Assembly: GCF_905163445.1 (NCBI RefSeq)
Contig: NC_053200.1
Coordinates: 620,001-684,000, forward strand
Reading direction: 5' to 3'
From: Pararge aegeria
Lineage: Eukaryota; Arthropoda; Insecta; Lepidoptera; Nymphalidae
DNA length: 64,000 nt
The translations under genes were made by a program, and so were the position numbers. Position 1 is the first letter of the stretch. Each line of letters starts with the position of its first letter. Below, piece after piece: positions 21,701-35,400 of this stretch. A model generated the notes under the pieces. The model saw only the letters and a list, made by a program, of their open reading frames with translations. It was not told the DNA's origin and did no database searches.

Positions 21701-24700
21701 GTAATTACATACTACATTGTTGTTCTTCGCAGCCAAAAAAATATACTTGATTTTATACATTACTGAGTATTTTGGTATTTTATTTAATTACTAATGTATA
21801 ATAAGTATGTACCTCTAAGTGTAGCTACTTTAAGAAGAATATAAAATTTGCAATAAATCGCAAGCTACGGATTTAAATCCTCATCATCATCTCAACCACT
21901 GCTTGTCCATGGCTGGACATACACGTAGGTCCTGTGTAGGGATTTCCATTCACTACTGTTTCGTACCGTTTGTATCCAGCTACGTTTTATTTCTTCCGTC
22001 TACCTCGTGGGGGATCTTCCAATACTGTGCGTTTCATTGTCGCAACCAAAGCACCTTGGGATCCCGTCCATCGGTTCTCCGAGCAATGTGCATCGCCCAT
22101 TGGCATTTCAGCTTCGCGACTGGTTGAGCAATGTCAGTAACTCTAGGTCTTCCACGGATCTTCTCATTTCTGGTTTGATAACGTTGTGTAACTCCGAGCA
22201 CTCCCGAAGGCACGCTGCTTGTTGCCGTTTTAAACCCTACTGAGTAGGTATTTTTTATTCCACTTTTTTTTTAAACTCACGAAATGAGAATTTGAACCCA
22301 ATTACATTCAGTGCAAACGTATATAATTGTTTAGTGCGTTCAACCTGCTGAATAATTTTTAAGATATCAATGTTATCGTGCATATTTGGGTATTATTTTG
22401 TTATTTTACAATGTTATATCTCAGATAATGTTGTTTAATACGATACCTATCTGTAACAACATTATTGCGGGAATTAACATTTCTATGTTTATTTTAGTTT
22501 CGCGCTGTGATAGTGCCGTTCACGGACGGTAACAGCGAAGCAACATTACACTGCTATCTATTGTTTCCTAGTCGTATCATATCTATGGAATTCTTAAATT
22601 ACTTTAGACTTTGCTCGCGATTAAGTTCGCGCTCTGTGTAGTTTCAGGTTTTTTTTACTCGTATATCCGTAAACATTAATTTCACAATCTTGAGTTAGCC
22701 TCATTGCAGTGGTGTGGAGGGCTTTAAATCCCTCTGTCCTATGATGAAGGGGGTATGCCCTTCGTAGTGAGATGTCAATAGCCTGATGATGATAAATTGA
22801 TTAATACTTAGTAATGGACTTATACGTCACACAAACAAGAGAAAAATATAATTCTAGTTCTAGAGTGATCAGAAAAGATGATCATCATCCGCAGCTTAAA
22901 GTTGTTGGACAGGCCCAGTCTTTCCTAGGTGACGCGGTTTTAGGCCATTGAACCACCACACTGCTCCTATGCGGGTTGGTGGGCAATAATAATAATAATA
23001 ATTATTATTTATTTGCCAAATTGTGGGTACATAACAAGAACACATTTCATTAAACAGACCCTTCACAATCGACTGTCACAGACAGTGTGCAAATGTTTAT
23101 AAAAATAAAAAATAAAAATTACATTACAATTTAAAGAATAAAAATTCAATAATTAGAAATAAGTAATAATGTCATTTTAAATTAATTAGCCAAATAATAC
23201 AATTACAAATGTTGTTATACAGTTAGAAAAGTTAACTAAGTAGGTATATTACTGTCACTAAGGTATTCTTTTACACTATAATAGTTTTTTTTGAGAGTAT
23301 CAAAAATTGCTCGCTTGAATTTTACTAGTGGAAGATTTTTGTGACAGTCCGGAAGTTTATTGTACACAGTAATAGCCATACAAAGTGAATAGTTTGTGAA
23401 GACAGCCAACCTTTTTGCTGGTGCCCAAAGTTTATATTTAGGATATGGTCTGCCCCTCCTGTTTGTATAAATTTCATTTAATGTAGGAACTATGACGACT
23501 ATTACCTATAACAAAATAGTGAAAATATTTAGGACCGACAGTTGACGTGATCTCCGATGAACTCCGGGCTAGTACAGAGAAATCTAAAACTATTAATTTT
23601 TTTCCCTACCCGGGATCAAGAGGTCATTGGTTGGAATCATCATGAACATGGTAACCAATAGACCAACCAGGTAAGATGATGGCTTAGCAATTATTCAAGA
23701 GTTTAACAGTTAATAATATAGGTGGAAAGTGTTTCGGTGGCTTATTTTTATTCTGGGAAAACAAATTCACGCCAAAATCGCGGGAAAACGCTGGTATACA
23801 TAAAGAAAAAGGTTATTGGTTTGTTGTTTTTAAATAATCCAGTAGGTAAATGAACTAAAGGAAAATAAAACACTGAAAGAGTTAATCGTTGCACAACGTA
23901 CTTGTAACTCCGTTGACTGCACTCTATAATAATGTATTTTTCACACTGTGGTCATTAATATTTTGTGCTTGTTTTTAAGAGGGTTCTGTACCAAATTAGA
24001 AACCATTTAAACCCTTATATCACAAACTTTTAGATCTGGCAATTAAGTTTCATTAAGAGAAATTAATGTACAACAGAATTGGCACCACTGTATTTTTATA
24101 ATCGTACATTGCCTTATGCTTGTCAATTAGGTAAAAGTGTAAACTGAAATAAAATAAAAATTATGATGTTAAAATAATATAAGAGGAATCCTAAATAAGC
24201 ATTAAAGCACTATAAAGATAGGCTTCTCTTGAAAATAAATATACATATTTACAAACCAATAAACCTTTAAGTTCGATATTTACCAGACGGTTAAAACAAA
24301 AGAAAACAATTACATTACTAATAATGTTCATTGTATGTCGCAGACTTTTGCAAACTAACGTCAACTTCTGTCTTATATATGCAAATACAAGTTTTGGTTC
24401 GTCTTGAATTTTGTAAAAACCTTTTTTTGGTAGTATTTTTTACATGCTTCCATACACGTGGGTGGTGTGATCACAGGCAACGGAAGTTGCGTAAAGTAGA
24501 TCACAGAAACAGTAAAATGATTTCTCTAAGAAGCAGTGTTTTACAAATTAGAAATAATCCTTTTAAAAATAAACTAACTTAACTGTGGGGTTTGAAACAA
24601 AATGCATATTGTTCGGTTTTTTATTTTCGAAGCGGTCGTAATAAATTAACGTTATAACAATTTATACGTTTTCTTCCAATGTACAGAACCCTCGGTATGT

Positions 24701-27700
24701 GAGTTTTACTTGCACTTGGCTGGCTTTGGTTATCAATAGTGAAACTGCGCGGGGTTTTATCTGTCATTTTACATTCTGTGACGTAGGTCGCCGTCCGGAG
24801 ATTACGCGCTGTTTACCCAACTATAGACGACAATGTATCGACACATATAACATACGTAGGCAAAAGATTTTTTTTCTTCAACCTTATCGATCAGACATGG
24901 AAATAATAAACACCAAAAAATAAATTAAAGTGAAAGTAGTTTCGTGATAACGAATTATCGTTATTGACGTATTAAATGAACGCACGAATTTTAATATGGA
25001 TTGAATTAAATTTACTATGGAGTTGGACGTATTCATTCTCTTTTTAATATCGATTATAATTGACTTTTCTTAATGCATCGAAAATCACCAGACTTCGGCT
25101 AGGCTAGGCTCATAATTACTGTATGAATATTAATTTGCTGGGCAATGCCTGGGTACATTTTAAAGTTTCATTATTTATTTAAGTAATATATGTCGTAATA
25201 TATTTATAATCTTACTAGAAAATACAAAACTATAAAATATATTCCATACATATATACAAACATATAAACATACAAATACGCTACTATAAATACATAATTA
25301 AAAAATAAATAAAATAAAAGAACCCTCAAAAATATGTAGAATACGAAATAAACAAAATAGAATATCATTCCCATCAATGCCCGGCCGATACAGACAAGTA
25401 GTAATTAGGATAGCTAAGCCTGGTGTAAAATCTTCAAACACTTTCGTGGGGTCTCCCAAGAGAACTGAGCTTAATTTCGGGATAAAAAGCATCCTATATT
25501 ACTTCTAATACCTTCAGGAATATGTGTACAGGAATGTCGTGATGATCGGTTTAGTATTTTTTGCATGAAAGCGTAACAAAGTACCTACTATGCGATTTTT
25601 TGAAACGTCAAGTCAAAGCACAAATAGTCTGTGTATGTGTAGTGACTCTACAACCAAATTAGAAAGGTATATTCTACCTAGAAGAAGCCAGTTAAAATCT
25701 CGGCAGTTGCTCTTTTCCAAATCAATATTTTCGGTAATATTTGTCAATCATTATTCCATCCTGTGAGAGATGAAATCAGATCGGCGTGTTTCTTCTGGAT
25801 GGAATCGGGATTGGTTTGATGTTGTCGGGTTGATGGCTTAAAGTGGTTCGTTTTGTGTACAGGAACTATTTTGACGGCCGATTGGCGCAGTTGGCAGCGA
25901 CCCTGCTTTCTGAGTCCAAAGCCGTGGGTTCGATTTCCACAACTGGCAAATGTTTGTGTGATGAACATGAATGTTTTTCAGTGTCTGGGTGTTTATCGGT
26001 ATTTTATAAGTATTTATGTATAAGTATTTATTATTATTTTACTATTCATAAAATTAATCATCAGTCACTTAGTTCCCATAACACAAGCTTAGCTTACTTT
26101 GGGGTTAGATGGCGATGTGTGTACTGTCGTAGTATATTTATTTATTTATTATTTATTCTGTCATGCACGTTGTAGATTGGTTGGCGCCCGGATTTTAGTA
26201 TTCTTAAACCCTTATAATCTTTGGATACCTGCTTTTAATCTGCGTCGTGTACTTTCGGAACCGTAAAGCCGGTTTTCCACCACGAAAGGGTGGGTAATGA
26301 GCGGGAAATGATTATACGGGACGGACTCCGTTTATAAGATTTGCCTTTCCTCCAACGCAGAGTTTTGTCTTTTGTTTTTCACTGCAAAAGGAAAGAAATG
26401 AGCGGAGAGAGCTGAACGTAAAATGAGAAAAGAAAATTGATCAATCCACAGAGAGCGAATTCAGTTGGTGTTTTAAACTGGTGAGAGAGGGTGAGAAAAC
26501 TGCAAACGAGTTTCTGAGACCTTAACTTAGCGGACTCATTTCAAGTAATTTTTACTCGTTCGATGCGCCCCTCTTACCTCTTTCTCTGTGGAAACACTGC
26601 TATGTAATTTGTCATTGCGATTCTATCGGATTTTGTAATGACTCCGCTCCGCTGAGCGAGAACTGAGCGAGTTCATTTCAACTCTTGCGGCTCGCTCAGT
26701 CTTTTCCGCTCGACTATTTATTGATGCAAACACTAGTATGCAGTTTACTCTTGCGAGTTGAGTGGAGTCTTTAATAGGTCCGCTACGCTCGCAGTATAAA
26801 ACCGGCCTAATAATTATAACCATTTTTGCGAAACTAAGAAAACGCCAAAACTGTACTCTAGCTCGATCCTAGAGTGAGTTGATCTGATAAATGTATGATA
26901 CCCGTACTTATCTTACGTACTTTGGCGGAAAACCGGCATTAACTGCAAGTAATTATTGTTTGGTGACTGATAATAATGAAAATGAATTTCACGTAGACTG
27001 CGAAAACGTAATACATCTTGATTAAAGTTACAATGACCTCTTATCGGCGCGGCGGCGATTTATTAGATTAATGACAAATTAATATTCTTTCGGGGAGTAC
27101 ACTTTGAGGACACTTTTGTTGTAAGTACCTTCTAAGCTAGGTACACGTTTATTAGAACGGAATGCCGCAGAAGTGATCGTCGTAGATGCACCAAGATGAA
27201 TGAACAACGCCGAATACGTTTCTCTAATGGATTTCACCCTTGGACATTGGACACCCTACGTTCTGACCAATAACAAACATTTTGGTTAAATTGCTTTTTC
27301 TGCCTCTTATAAGCGTTGTGGACGGCCTAATTAATTAAACTGAGCCTCCTAACTGGAGTTAGGAGGCTTAGTCGCTCTGAATCACAGCCCTGTTTATTAT
27401 GATAATAACAGAATTCTGTTCTCGTATTAGAGATGAGGCCTGTACCGAGCTGAACAATAGTGGACTGAAGATGGTGATCATAATCATTCCTCATCACAAT
27501 CATTAATTCAGCAAACAAATCAGCCTTAGTGGGCCTGGGCCTTCTTCACTGGTTTATCATGTGCCCTTTCTGTCATGTGCCCTTAAGCTCCAACGTCTCA
27601 TTCCGACGGCTTTTGGATTTCGATCCGTAGGGTAGTTACGTATCTCACAAAAGTTGATGCTGAAGGACAGCAGTGATCTTGCGATTGGCTTAAATCTTGC

Positions 27701-29372
27701 GTTCACTGCTGTTAAACGTCATCGGTCCATTTATCCAGCGCTACTAAGCCTCAGCCATTCTCAAAGCTGTGACGTCATAATCTTCATTATTTGACGATGT
27801 TCGCCCATGCGTTGAACATGTCGAGCTCACTAATGATTTTTTTTATTTGAAATCCTATTATGCTGAAGTTGTTGAGCCGTGCTTGCAAAACGCGAGGCTC
27901 GCATCCGCGCACGTCATCACGTAGTATTTCCGCTTATCTGTTCGTGACCTTGCTCTTATCGCGTCCAAATGTAGGTCATTCCGAACCTAACTCCTTGTAG
28001 TACCAGCTGCTGTTCGATTTGACCATCGAATGTGTAACATTAACATATTCTGATTGACTCTCAAGTGCGAGTAGGTATGCAAAAAATCCGGTTTATTTAT
28101 ATCAGACTCGTACATATTCATTAGTTATCTTAGTAACCATAACACAAGCTACGCTTACTGTGGGTCTAGTTGGCTCTGTTTAGGCATTGTCGTAATATAT
28201 TTATAATCGTATTTATTTATACGAATAAATTTATTTTAGATCTATTTGGTTTGCAAGCAACCAAGTGATATTTAAATAGCTTAAATTTAAAACGCACATA
28301 ACTCCGAAAAGTCAGTGTTGCGAGCCGGGCTCGAACTGTCTCCATGAAAGGAAAGCCGAAGCCTTACCCACTAGGCTATCACCGCTTTGTTCAATATATT
28401 ACGTTCTATTTATGACAAGTTATCGATTTAAATGGTATCTTATCTAATGGTTAGTGACTTTGCAGCCTAAATTAGTGGTAAAAAATAATACCTAAAAAGA
28501 CAGTATTAAGTAGGTACCTGTAGGCATGCGTATAGAGATCGCGGAAAATGTACTATGACTTGGTATTACTCTTGCTATTTCACTTGTTGCATCAGGTTTT
28601 GTCTGACGTGGTGTCTAGGTACTTGTCGCTTGTTCACGCTCGCACTATTTACCCCCTCGAGAAACAATGTAGGACACGTAATTTCCGTTAGGTATTCTAT
28701 AAGTAATCTATTCCGGCAAATGACTTCGCAAACTGTGATAACGCTGCTTGCATTCATTTTCGTAAACGGATGTTGTAACGGATTTGTGTTTGTAGAAATG
28801 TGTAAAAGGAATTGTCATGATTATTTTTTAAAAAAAATTATAAAAGGTAACTACGTATAATTGGTCAATAACCTCCTTTTGAGAAAAAAAAAACTTTTCT
28901 TTAGTCTTTTTCTTACTTTGTAAGAGTGCGAACTCTTGCTTCCAAAATGCGTAACTATTTTTGTCTCGGTCCACCAATGTTCTAAAGAGGTTTAAATTAC
29001 CAGTAATCTCTGGACTACTGGAATATATATGAAAATCTATACTTTATTTAAGTAATTGCAAGGCCACGTTAATGGTCGTTATATATTATATATCGTGGTG
29101 GTTAATATAGGTCGCTACTGATTAACGCGTGAGAAATCGTGGGGTGAAACTAGTTTATTTAAGAACAAGTGCATAAATAAATAAATAGTTTATTTTTTCC
29201 AAATTTTTACGGTTTCAACAAGATTGCAAGTTTGGAACCTTCTTTTAGATGTAGTAGTACTACACCTGTATCAGAAGACTCCGCTCTTCCATAACAATAT
29301 CCGTTATATGCGTAAAAGAAGTAAGTTGCGTTTTAAAATATTAAAATATTATATATTTAGGCAAATTAACGT

Positions 29373-29447
<75 letters not shown>

Positions 29448-32400
29448 ATGCGTGTGTGTAATGAGTGAGAGTGTGAATGTGTATAATACGAATAATAGAT
29501 GTGCTTCAAGTGATTATATAATCCGCTTTAAAAGGTTTTCCACATCTTCGTAACTAAGAGATGAGAGGTACTCAACAAGAATTTTTCTGCAGGCATGTAC
29601 GTTTAAGGGATTTATATTGAGTTTCTTATTAATCAAATTATACAAATAATGAGATTGCCGTTGGAATTGATTACGGGCAAATTTAGTCCTGGCAGGATGT
29701 GTTTTGGCTACAATATCTTCACGACGTTTACGAAGACTGTCAATTGAGTGTGGCAGGGTTTTGTGCGTTTTTAGAACTGTGCGCAAAATGTACAGGCTTC
29801 TTACTGAAAGCAGCCCAGATAAGCTGTACAGCTGTGTTGTGGGAAACATATAATTTTTAAAAAGCACTACTTTGAGGAGAGAACGTTGAGCTCTCTCTAG
29901 ATCTAAAAACCTTGTTTTAGCAGCCCCGCCCCACGCAGGAATACAGTAGCTGATAACAGATTGCGCTAGTGTAAGATAAATGGTGTTCAGTAGTTTTTTA
30001 GATGAAATATGCCTTATGTTTTTAAATATCCATATGAGCTTTCTTATTCGGTTGGATACTAGCTCGATTTGAGAAAACCAAGTCAGTCGATGATCCATAA
30101 TATGAAGAAGCATAACTTTTTTTTTTCATATAATGATGAAGTGCATAACTTTACTTCGCTTATAATGGCGGTTTTGTAATAGCCATGACGGGAAAAAACA
30201 CAATTTTCCGTTAGGAAATTAGTATTTAAATTTTCCGTAATTTGAAATGTGACTATACTCGTCAATTTATTTTTGCGTACTTTCTGATAACCTTCGGTCA
30301 CTACAATAGATTAAATACATATGTTCTCGCCACCACCTAAATCAATTTAATTGGACATCGTATAGCGGACGGCCAAGAAACTTCGAACGATACCTCATTT
30401 GTCAAATTATGATTAATTGCATGTTCAAGTTCTCCATCCTAACTTCTAAACGAGTTATGAGAGATCAGATGAACATATACCTACATACATACCGGTAGAA
30501 AGCATAACCATCCTTTATCCTTTGCCTTTAGTTGTTACAAATGCGAAAGTTTGTTATTAAATAACTCCAGAACTGCTGAAATTATTCTGGAGACTATAGT
30601 CTGGAATAGTACGCAGTTCCCGTGGGCTAGATTAGTTTTGATTTTTCATAGAGTTAATATTAACATCAAAATTCTACCTAGTAAAATAAATTTAGATACA
30701 TTTCTCAAATTTTTACGTTACGTTATTTAAACGATAAGAAATCTCTAGCTTTCGCTACCGACATGAACTCTCGTCCATTCTTTGACAAGTTGGCACAGTT
30801 CCATTTATTGTATTGGTTCACGATAAAGAGCAAGTTTGAAGTTCGAGGCAAGAGTACCGCACTCTCTTAAAACTAACTTTTGAATTTGTTACCGCATCTT
30901 GTTTATGATCTTGGATAAGGATGTATTTAAAATGTTATGCAATAACTGGTCTCTTATACTTGCTTAGTAGCTCTGAGTCACTTTCTTGATATTGAGTCTT
31001 GTCGCAACGTTAGAAAGAGCAGAAGATGAACGAAACTAAAGTGTGCAAAACGTTAGAAGCACTGGAATCCAAATACATTTGTCATACAACAGATGATATT
31101 GATTTTAATTTTACTCACGTGAAAGCGAAATGAAAATACGGACCACAGACGCGAATTTAATGACGCCGACGCGGGCTAGTATCCCTTTTAAATTGGATGT
31201 GATTCTAATAAATAGGTGCTCAGGGGCTAAAATTATAGGAAACAGGAAAACAACAGCAAAAATCATCGACACCATCCCCAGCCTATTAACGTCCCAATGC
31301 TGGGCACTCTAGGAGAGATGGTTTTGGAGCTTATTCCCATTTAATGAATTTAACCACTGTCATGTTATAGAGATAATAGGGCGGTCTGACGGCTTATCAT
31401 CATCATCATTTCAATCAATGAACTTCCATTGCTGGACTTAGGTCTTTTGTAGGGAGTTCCACAAACCACGGTCTTGGGCTGCTTCAAGAGGCACCCAGCG
31501 ACTCCACCGTCACTCTGTCCACCGCGTTTGGGGCCTTCGCCATTCCAGCACCTTAAGACCCCAACGTGCATCGGTTCTCCGAGTTATGTGCCCTGCCTAT
31601 TGCCATTTCAGCTACGCGATTCACTGAGCTATGTCGGTAACTCTGAATCTCCTACGGATCTCCACATTTCTGATTTGATCTCGTAGAGATACTCTTAGCA
31701 TAGCTCTCTCCATCATCCGCTGAGTAACCCCGCTCCTTTGCATTTATGAGTTATACAAAAATTTTAGGGTAGGCAGAGCTTTTGCGCATGTATGTACGCC
31801 ACTGCTACCTACCTAACTAGCTGATTTTTTTAATAAAAACCCAAAACATATTTTCTCTCAGGAGCTAACCACGTGACCAAAGAGGCGAGGCCACCTGCCT
31901 CATACTGTTAAAACTTAGAAATGCGCACTTAGATTTAAAACATTGCTACTAGTTAATAAAATGATTGATTTTGTTTTTTTTTTCTTATTCTTACTCGACT
32001 CCCTTAGGCGCCAGCTCTACAGAAATTAAGCACGTTCAGTTGGATCAGTGGCTTCTTGACCGCATGAGTATATCCGAGGCTGGAAGTGGGAAGCTCTAGT
32101 AGGCGTAGGCGCCAAACTCGTAAAGACTTCGTAAAGCGGCGTCGCGTCACCGGTTATGTAAGAAATGAAACTTTCCCTCTCAAATTAAAAATTAGTGTCA
32201 CGAACCTCTTAAAAGCATTAGGGATTACATTTTGTGAGACCGATAATGACCAGAAGGTAAGTGCCTGAAATAGATTGATTCTGACACTTTACTTGCACCT
32301 GGTTTGGCACATTGTGGTGCTTTATATATTTTTTGTTACATGCATCACGTAATATGGATGCACGGACATCGATATAAAGCATTTCGATATGTTCTGAATT

Positions 32401-35400
32401 CTAATTTATATCATAAGAGTATTTATATTATAGGAACACCCTCTTAAAGCTATCTATAAGAACCTATTCAGTAAATATTTGTGATTCAGCGTTGGTCTCA
32501 AGAAGCTCGCCAGCCAAGTTGGCATCGTTCCATTGAGCGGGCGACATCGTCGCCGCAAGAGGAAAAGTGTCCCTGACATTTGCTTGCGTCGACTTGTGCT
32601 GTGTTCCTACACGAGAGCGAGACGTGTGTTCTGGTCAGCCCGGCTATGCGGAACTTCTTGGCAGGGGTCCCGGATATACCGGTTTATCAGTATGTGCCAT
32701 TATATCAAAATTGAACTTGGATCGTACGTTTTTCGAAACCTATTTCAAGCTGGTCACGAAAACTTGACTTGTACCTAATACGAGACCAGTACACCTAGGT
32801 TCAAGCTATGCTTTTGTTACCGCCGATCGCCAAGGTCAACCCCTCTATTCTATCTATATCTGTAAGAAAAAATACAGGATTTATAGAATGTAATGGATAA
32901 ACTGAAAACTAGTGAGATGATTATAAAAATTTTTTAGATATATTTTCAGCGAGTAACAGACTACATTTTATTTCAGTATAATAAGATTACAACATTAAAT
33001 GATTTATCCGCTTGCGCTAAAAATATAGTCCGCCACACATAAAGAAAAAACACATAAAATAAACATTGTATGTACGTACTCGATCTAAATTAATAGGTCG
33101 CAGAGCAAAAATACGTAGCTTTCATCAATAACCATTTTATGTCATTATTATTTTCTTACAAAAAATCATTTTAGTTAAAGCGCGTGAAACCGTACAGCAC
33201 AGCAAGTTTAATATAATGTAGGATTACATCATACATACTTGCAATATTAACAATTCAATTGAATATATTAAATCAGGATTATTATATTATATCTAACAGG
33301 TATTTCAATTATGTATTACTATTTATGTGATTTCAATACGTGTACAGTATCTAATTAGAATCTAAAATGTACCTACGTGATTCTAACTACCTATGGTTTT
33401 CTCATAACATAATTACCTTGTTGACTTAACAAAGACTATTCTAAACAAGAGCTACTAAGTGAAAATAAATTATTTGTCGAAAATAGACTATGTTATGACA
33501 TATGACTACACGTTGTAATAATGCTTTAAGTATAGCATAGCATAGTAATCACCATAACTTCACAACTAGAACTACATATGGTAGTAAAACTATACAGGTT
33601 GAGTAATTACTCTACTCCAGAGAGATTTTTTGCCACAAATCTTTTAAATCATTTAAAAATAACCTAAAAAAGGATTCTTTAAATTTTTTATAAACGCGCC
33701 ACCTTTTATTTTATTCTACTACTAAAAGCTGTTATTAGTTTAACCAGCTAGTTTTGTATCAGACTAACTAGATAATATATTACCACTTCTTTATGTAATC
33801 TGATTTTCTCATTAAATGAAACTGTTTCTTTTGAGAATAAAAATGTCTTTAAACGTATTTTTTAAAGCATCTTGAGCATTCTTTCGAAATGCAACATTAT
33901 GTCGAGTGCAACATGACGAAGATGAATGATGAATTGATTGGATGGTCACCGGAACTACACAATGAGTATGACAGGACACCCGTGCCCTGAAGTGGGCCGG
34001 TAATGGGTCGATGTAACTTTTGCGGTTCATTTAGTCAGCGCACAGCATTTTTCCTTCCGGCTTGCTTTACATATGTCTTGATTTCAGTCTAAAATCCTAT
34101 TATCCTATTACTTAAATATAGCCTACTGCTGTTGCCCGCGACTTCGTCTGCGTTTGTTTTTGTTTTTTGAGACACATGGACATTAAATTTATGTTTAGTT
34201 GTACTGAAATTATTAAGTTGTGTATTCTTATTAAAAAAAAAAATCTTTTCGCATAAACAATATCTGAAAGGTACGGTCTGACCAGTCTCCTATCACTTAC
34301 AAAAAATAGTAATCGTTATAGGACGAATAAAAATCGCATTGTTAGTTGATTTATATGCTAAAGGTTAACGAAAAACATTTCTAACATGTTTTATATAGTC
34401 CTTGTGTAAAATCGTCAAACTTACATTCACATTTATAATATTAGTTAGTAAGGATGTTCATAATTGTGAAAGAATTATTAAAACCGTTACTTTATCTACA
34501 AAGTTTATCGATGGCAAAAAAACAAATATCTTTCCTCTTCATGAAATACATTAAGATTGATGCTTATTTATTTGAAATTTTGTCATACAATGAAGATATC
34601 ATAGCTCGATATTGTTTACTATCTGCCACACAGGCGTTTGCGGTCGCGAATGACTCAAAGTATTTTTAACTCTCCGGTTTGTTTACAAACAACGTAGTAT
34701 GAACGACGGGCACGCAGACTGCCAAGTTTTAAATGAAAACAGATGAGATAGAGATTAGTGCGGTTAATAATACACTGAAACACTCTGTATGTCTGTTATC
34801 GTATCATAGTATAAGTTTTCCGTAGCTTTGGCCTACACTGAAACTTTCAAGTCAGTGTGCATAGGATTGATTATCGGCTCGTCCGGGACCAACTTTGGGA
34901 GCTTAAAACTAACTTTAGAACAATAGTAAAGCTTTTTGTGACAGAGCTCCTCCGGTAAAGTACTAACGCCATGCTTTTTTTCTGCCGTTGGGATCCAGGT
35001 TTCAATCCCCAGCCGCGGCAATTTGGGAATTTAAATTGTCAGAACTTACTCTGGTCTGGTCTGTTGGAAGGCTTCGGCTGTGGCTAGTTACCACCCTAAG
35101 GTTTAAACTTACTAACTATGTTTTGCTATTTATTTATTATAGATAACTAATTATTTGATTTTTGCATATTATGTTAAGTTTTTAGCGTATCCCGACAACT
35201 CAGTAAGTTGGAGAACTTAGAAATTTATTTTTTCTATCTTATTCTTTGTAATTGGAAAACGTATTATTTTTATTTAACAAGCTTTAAAAACAGAATTGAT
35301 CAATAAGTTAAGCTCAGGGTTTTATTTATAAGTTTCCAAAAGAAAGTCTCATCCGCTAATTTAATGTTGAAGTTTTAAAAGTAGTTGTTTAAATATTATA

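Noticed and set aside
18841..26158. Functional tRNA genes at the SINE family 1 heads
   Set aside because: The same tRNA-like head recurs with the same non-tRNA body and tail at several places, and cloverleaf pairing is not kept.
29224..29553. Plus-strand ORF of Val/Cys repeats
   Set aside because: Product of the GT microsatellite reading frame.
31769..31797. hAT end (GTACGCCACTG) near 31790
   Set aside because: No partner terminus or target duplication found nearby.
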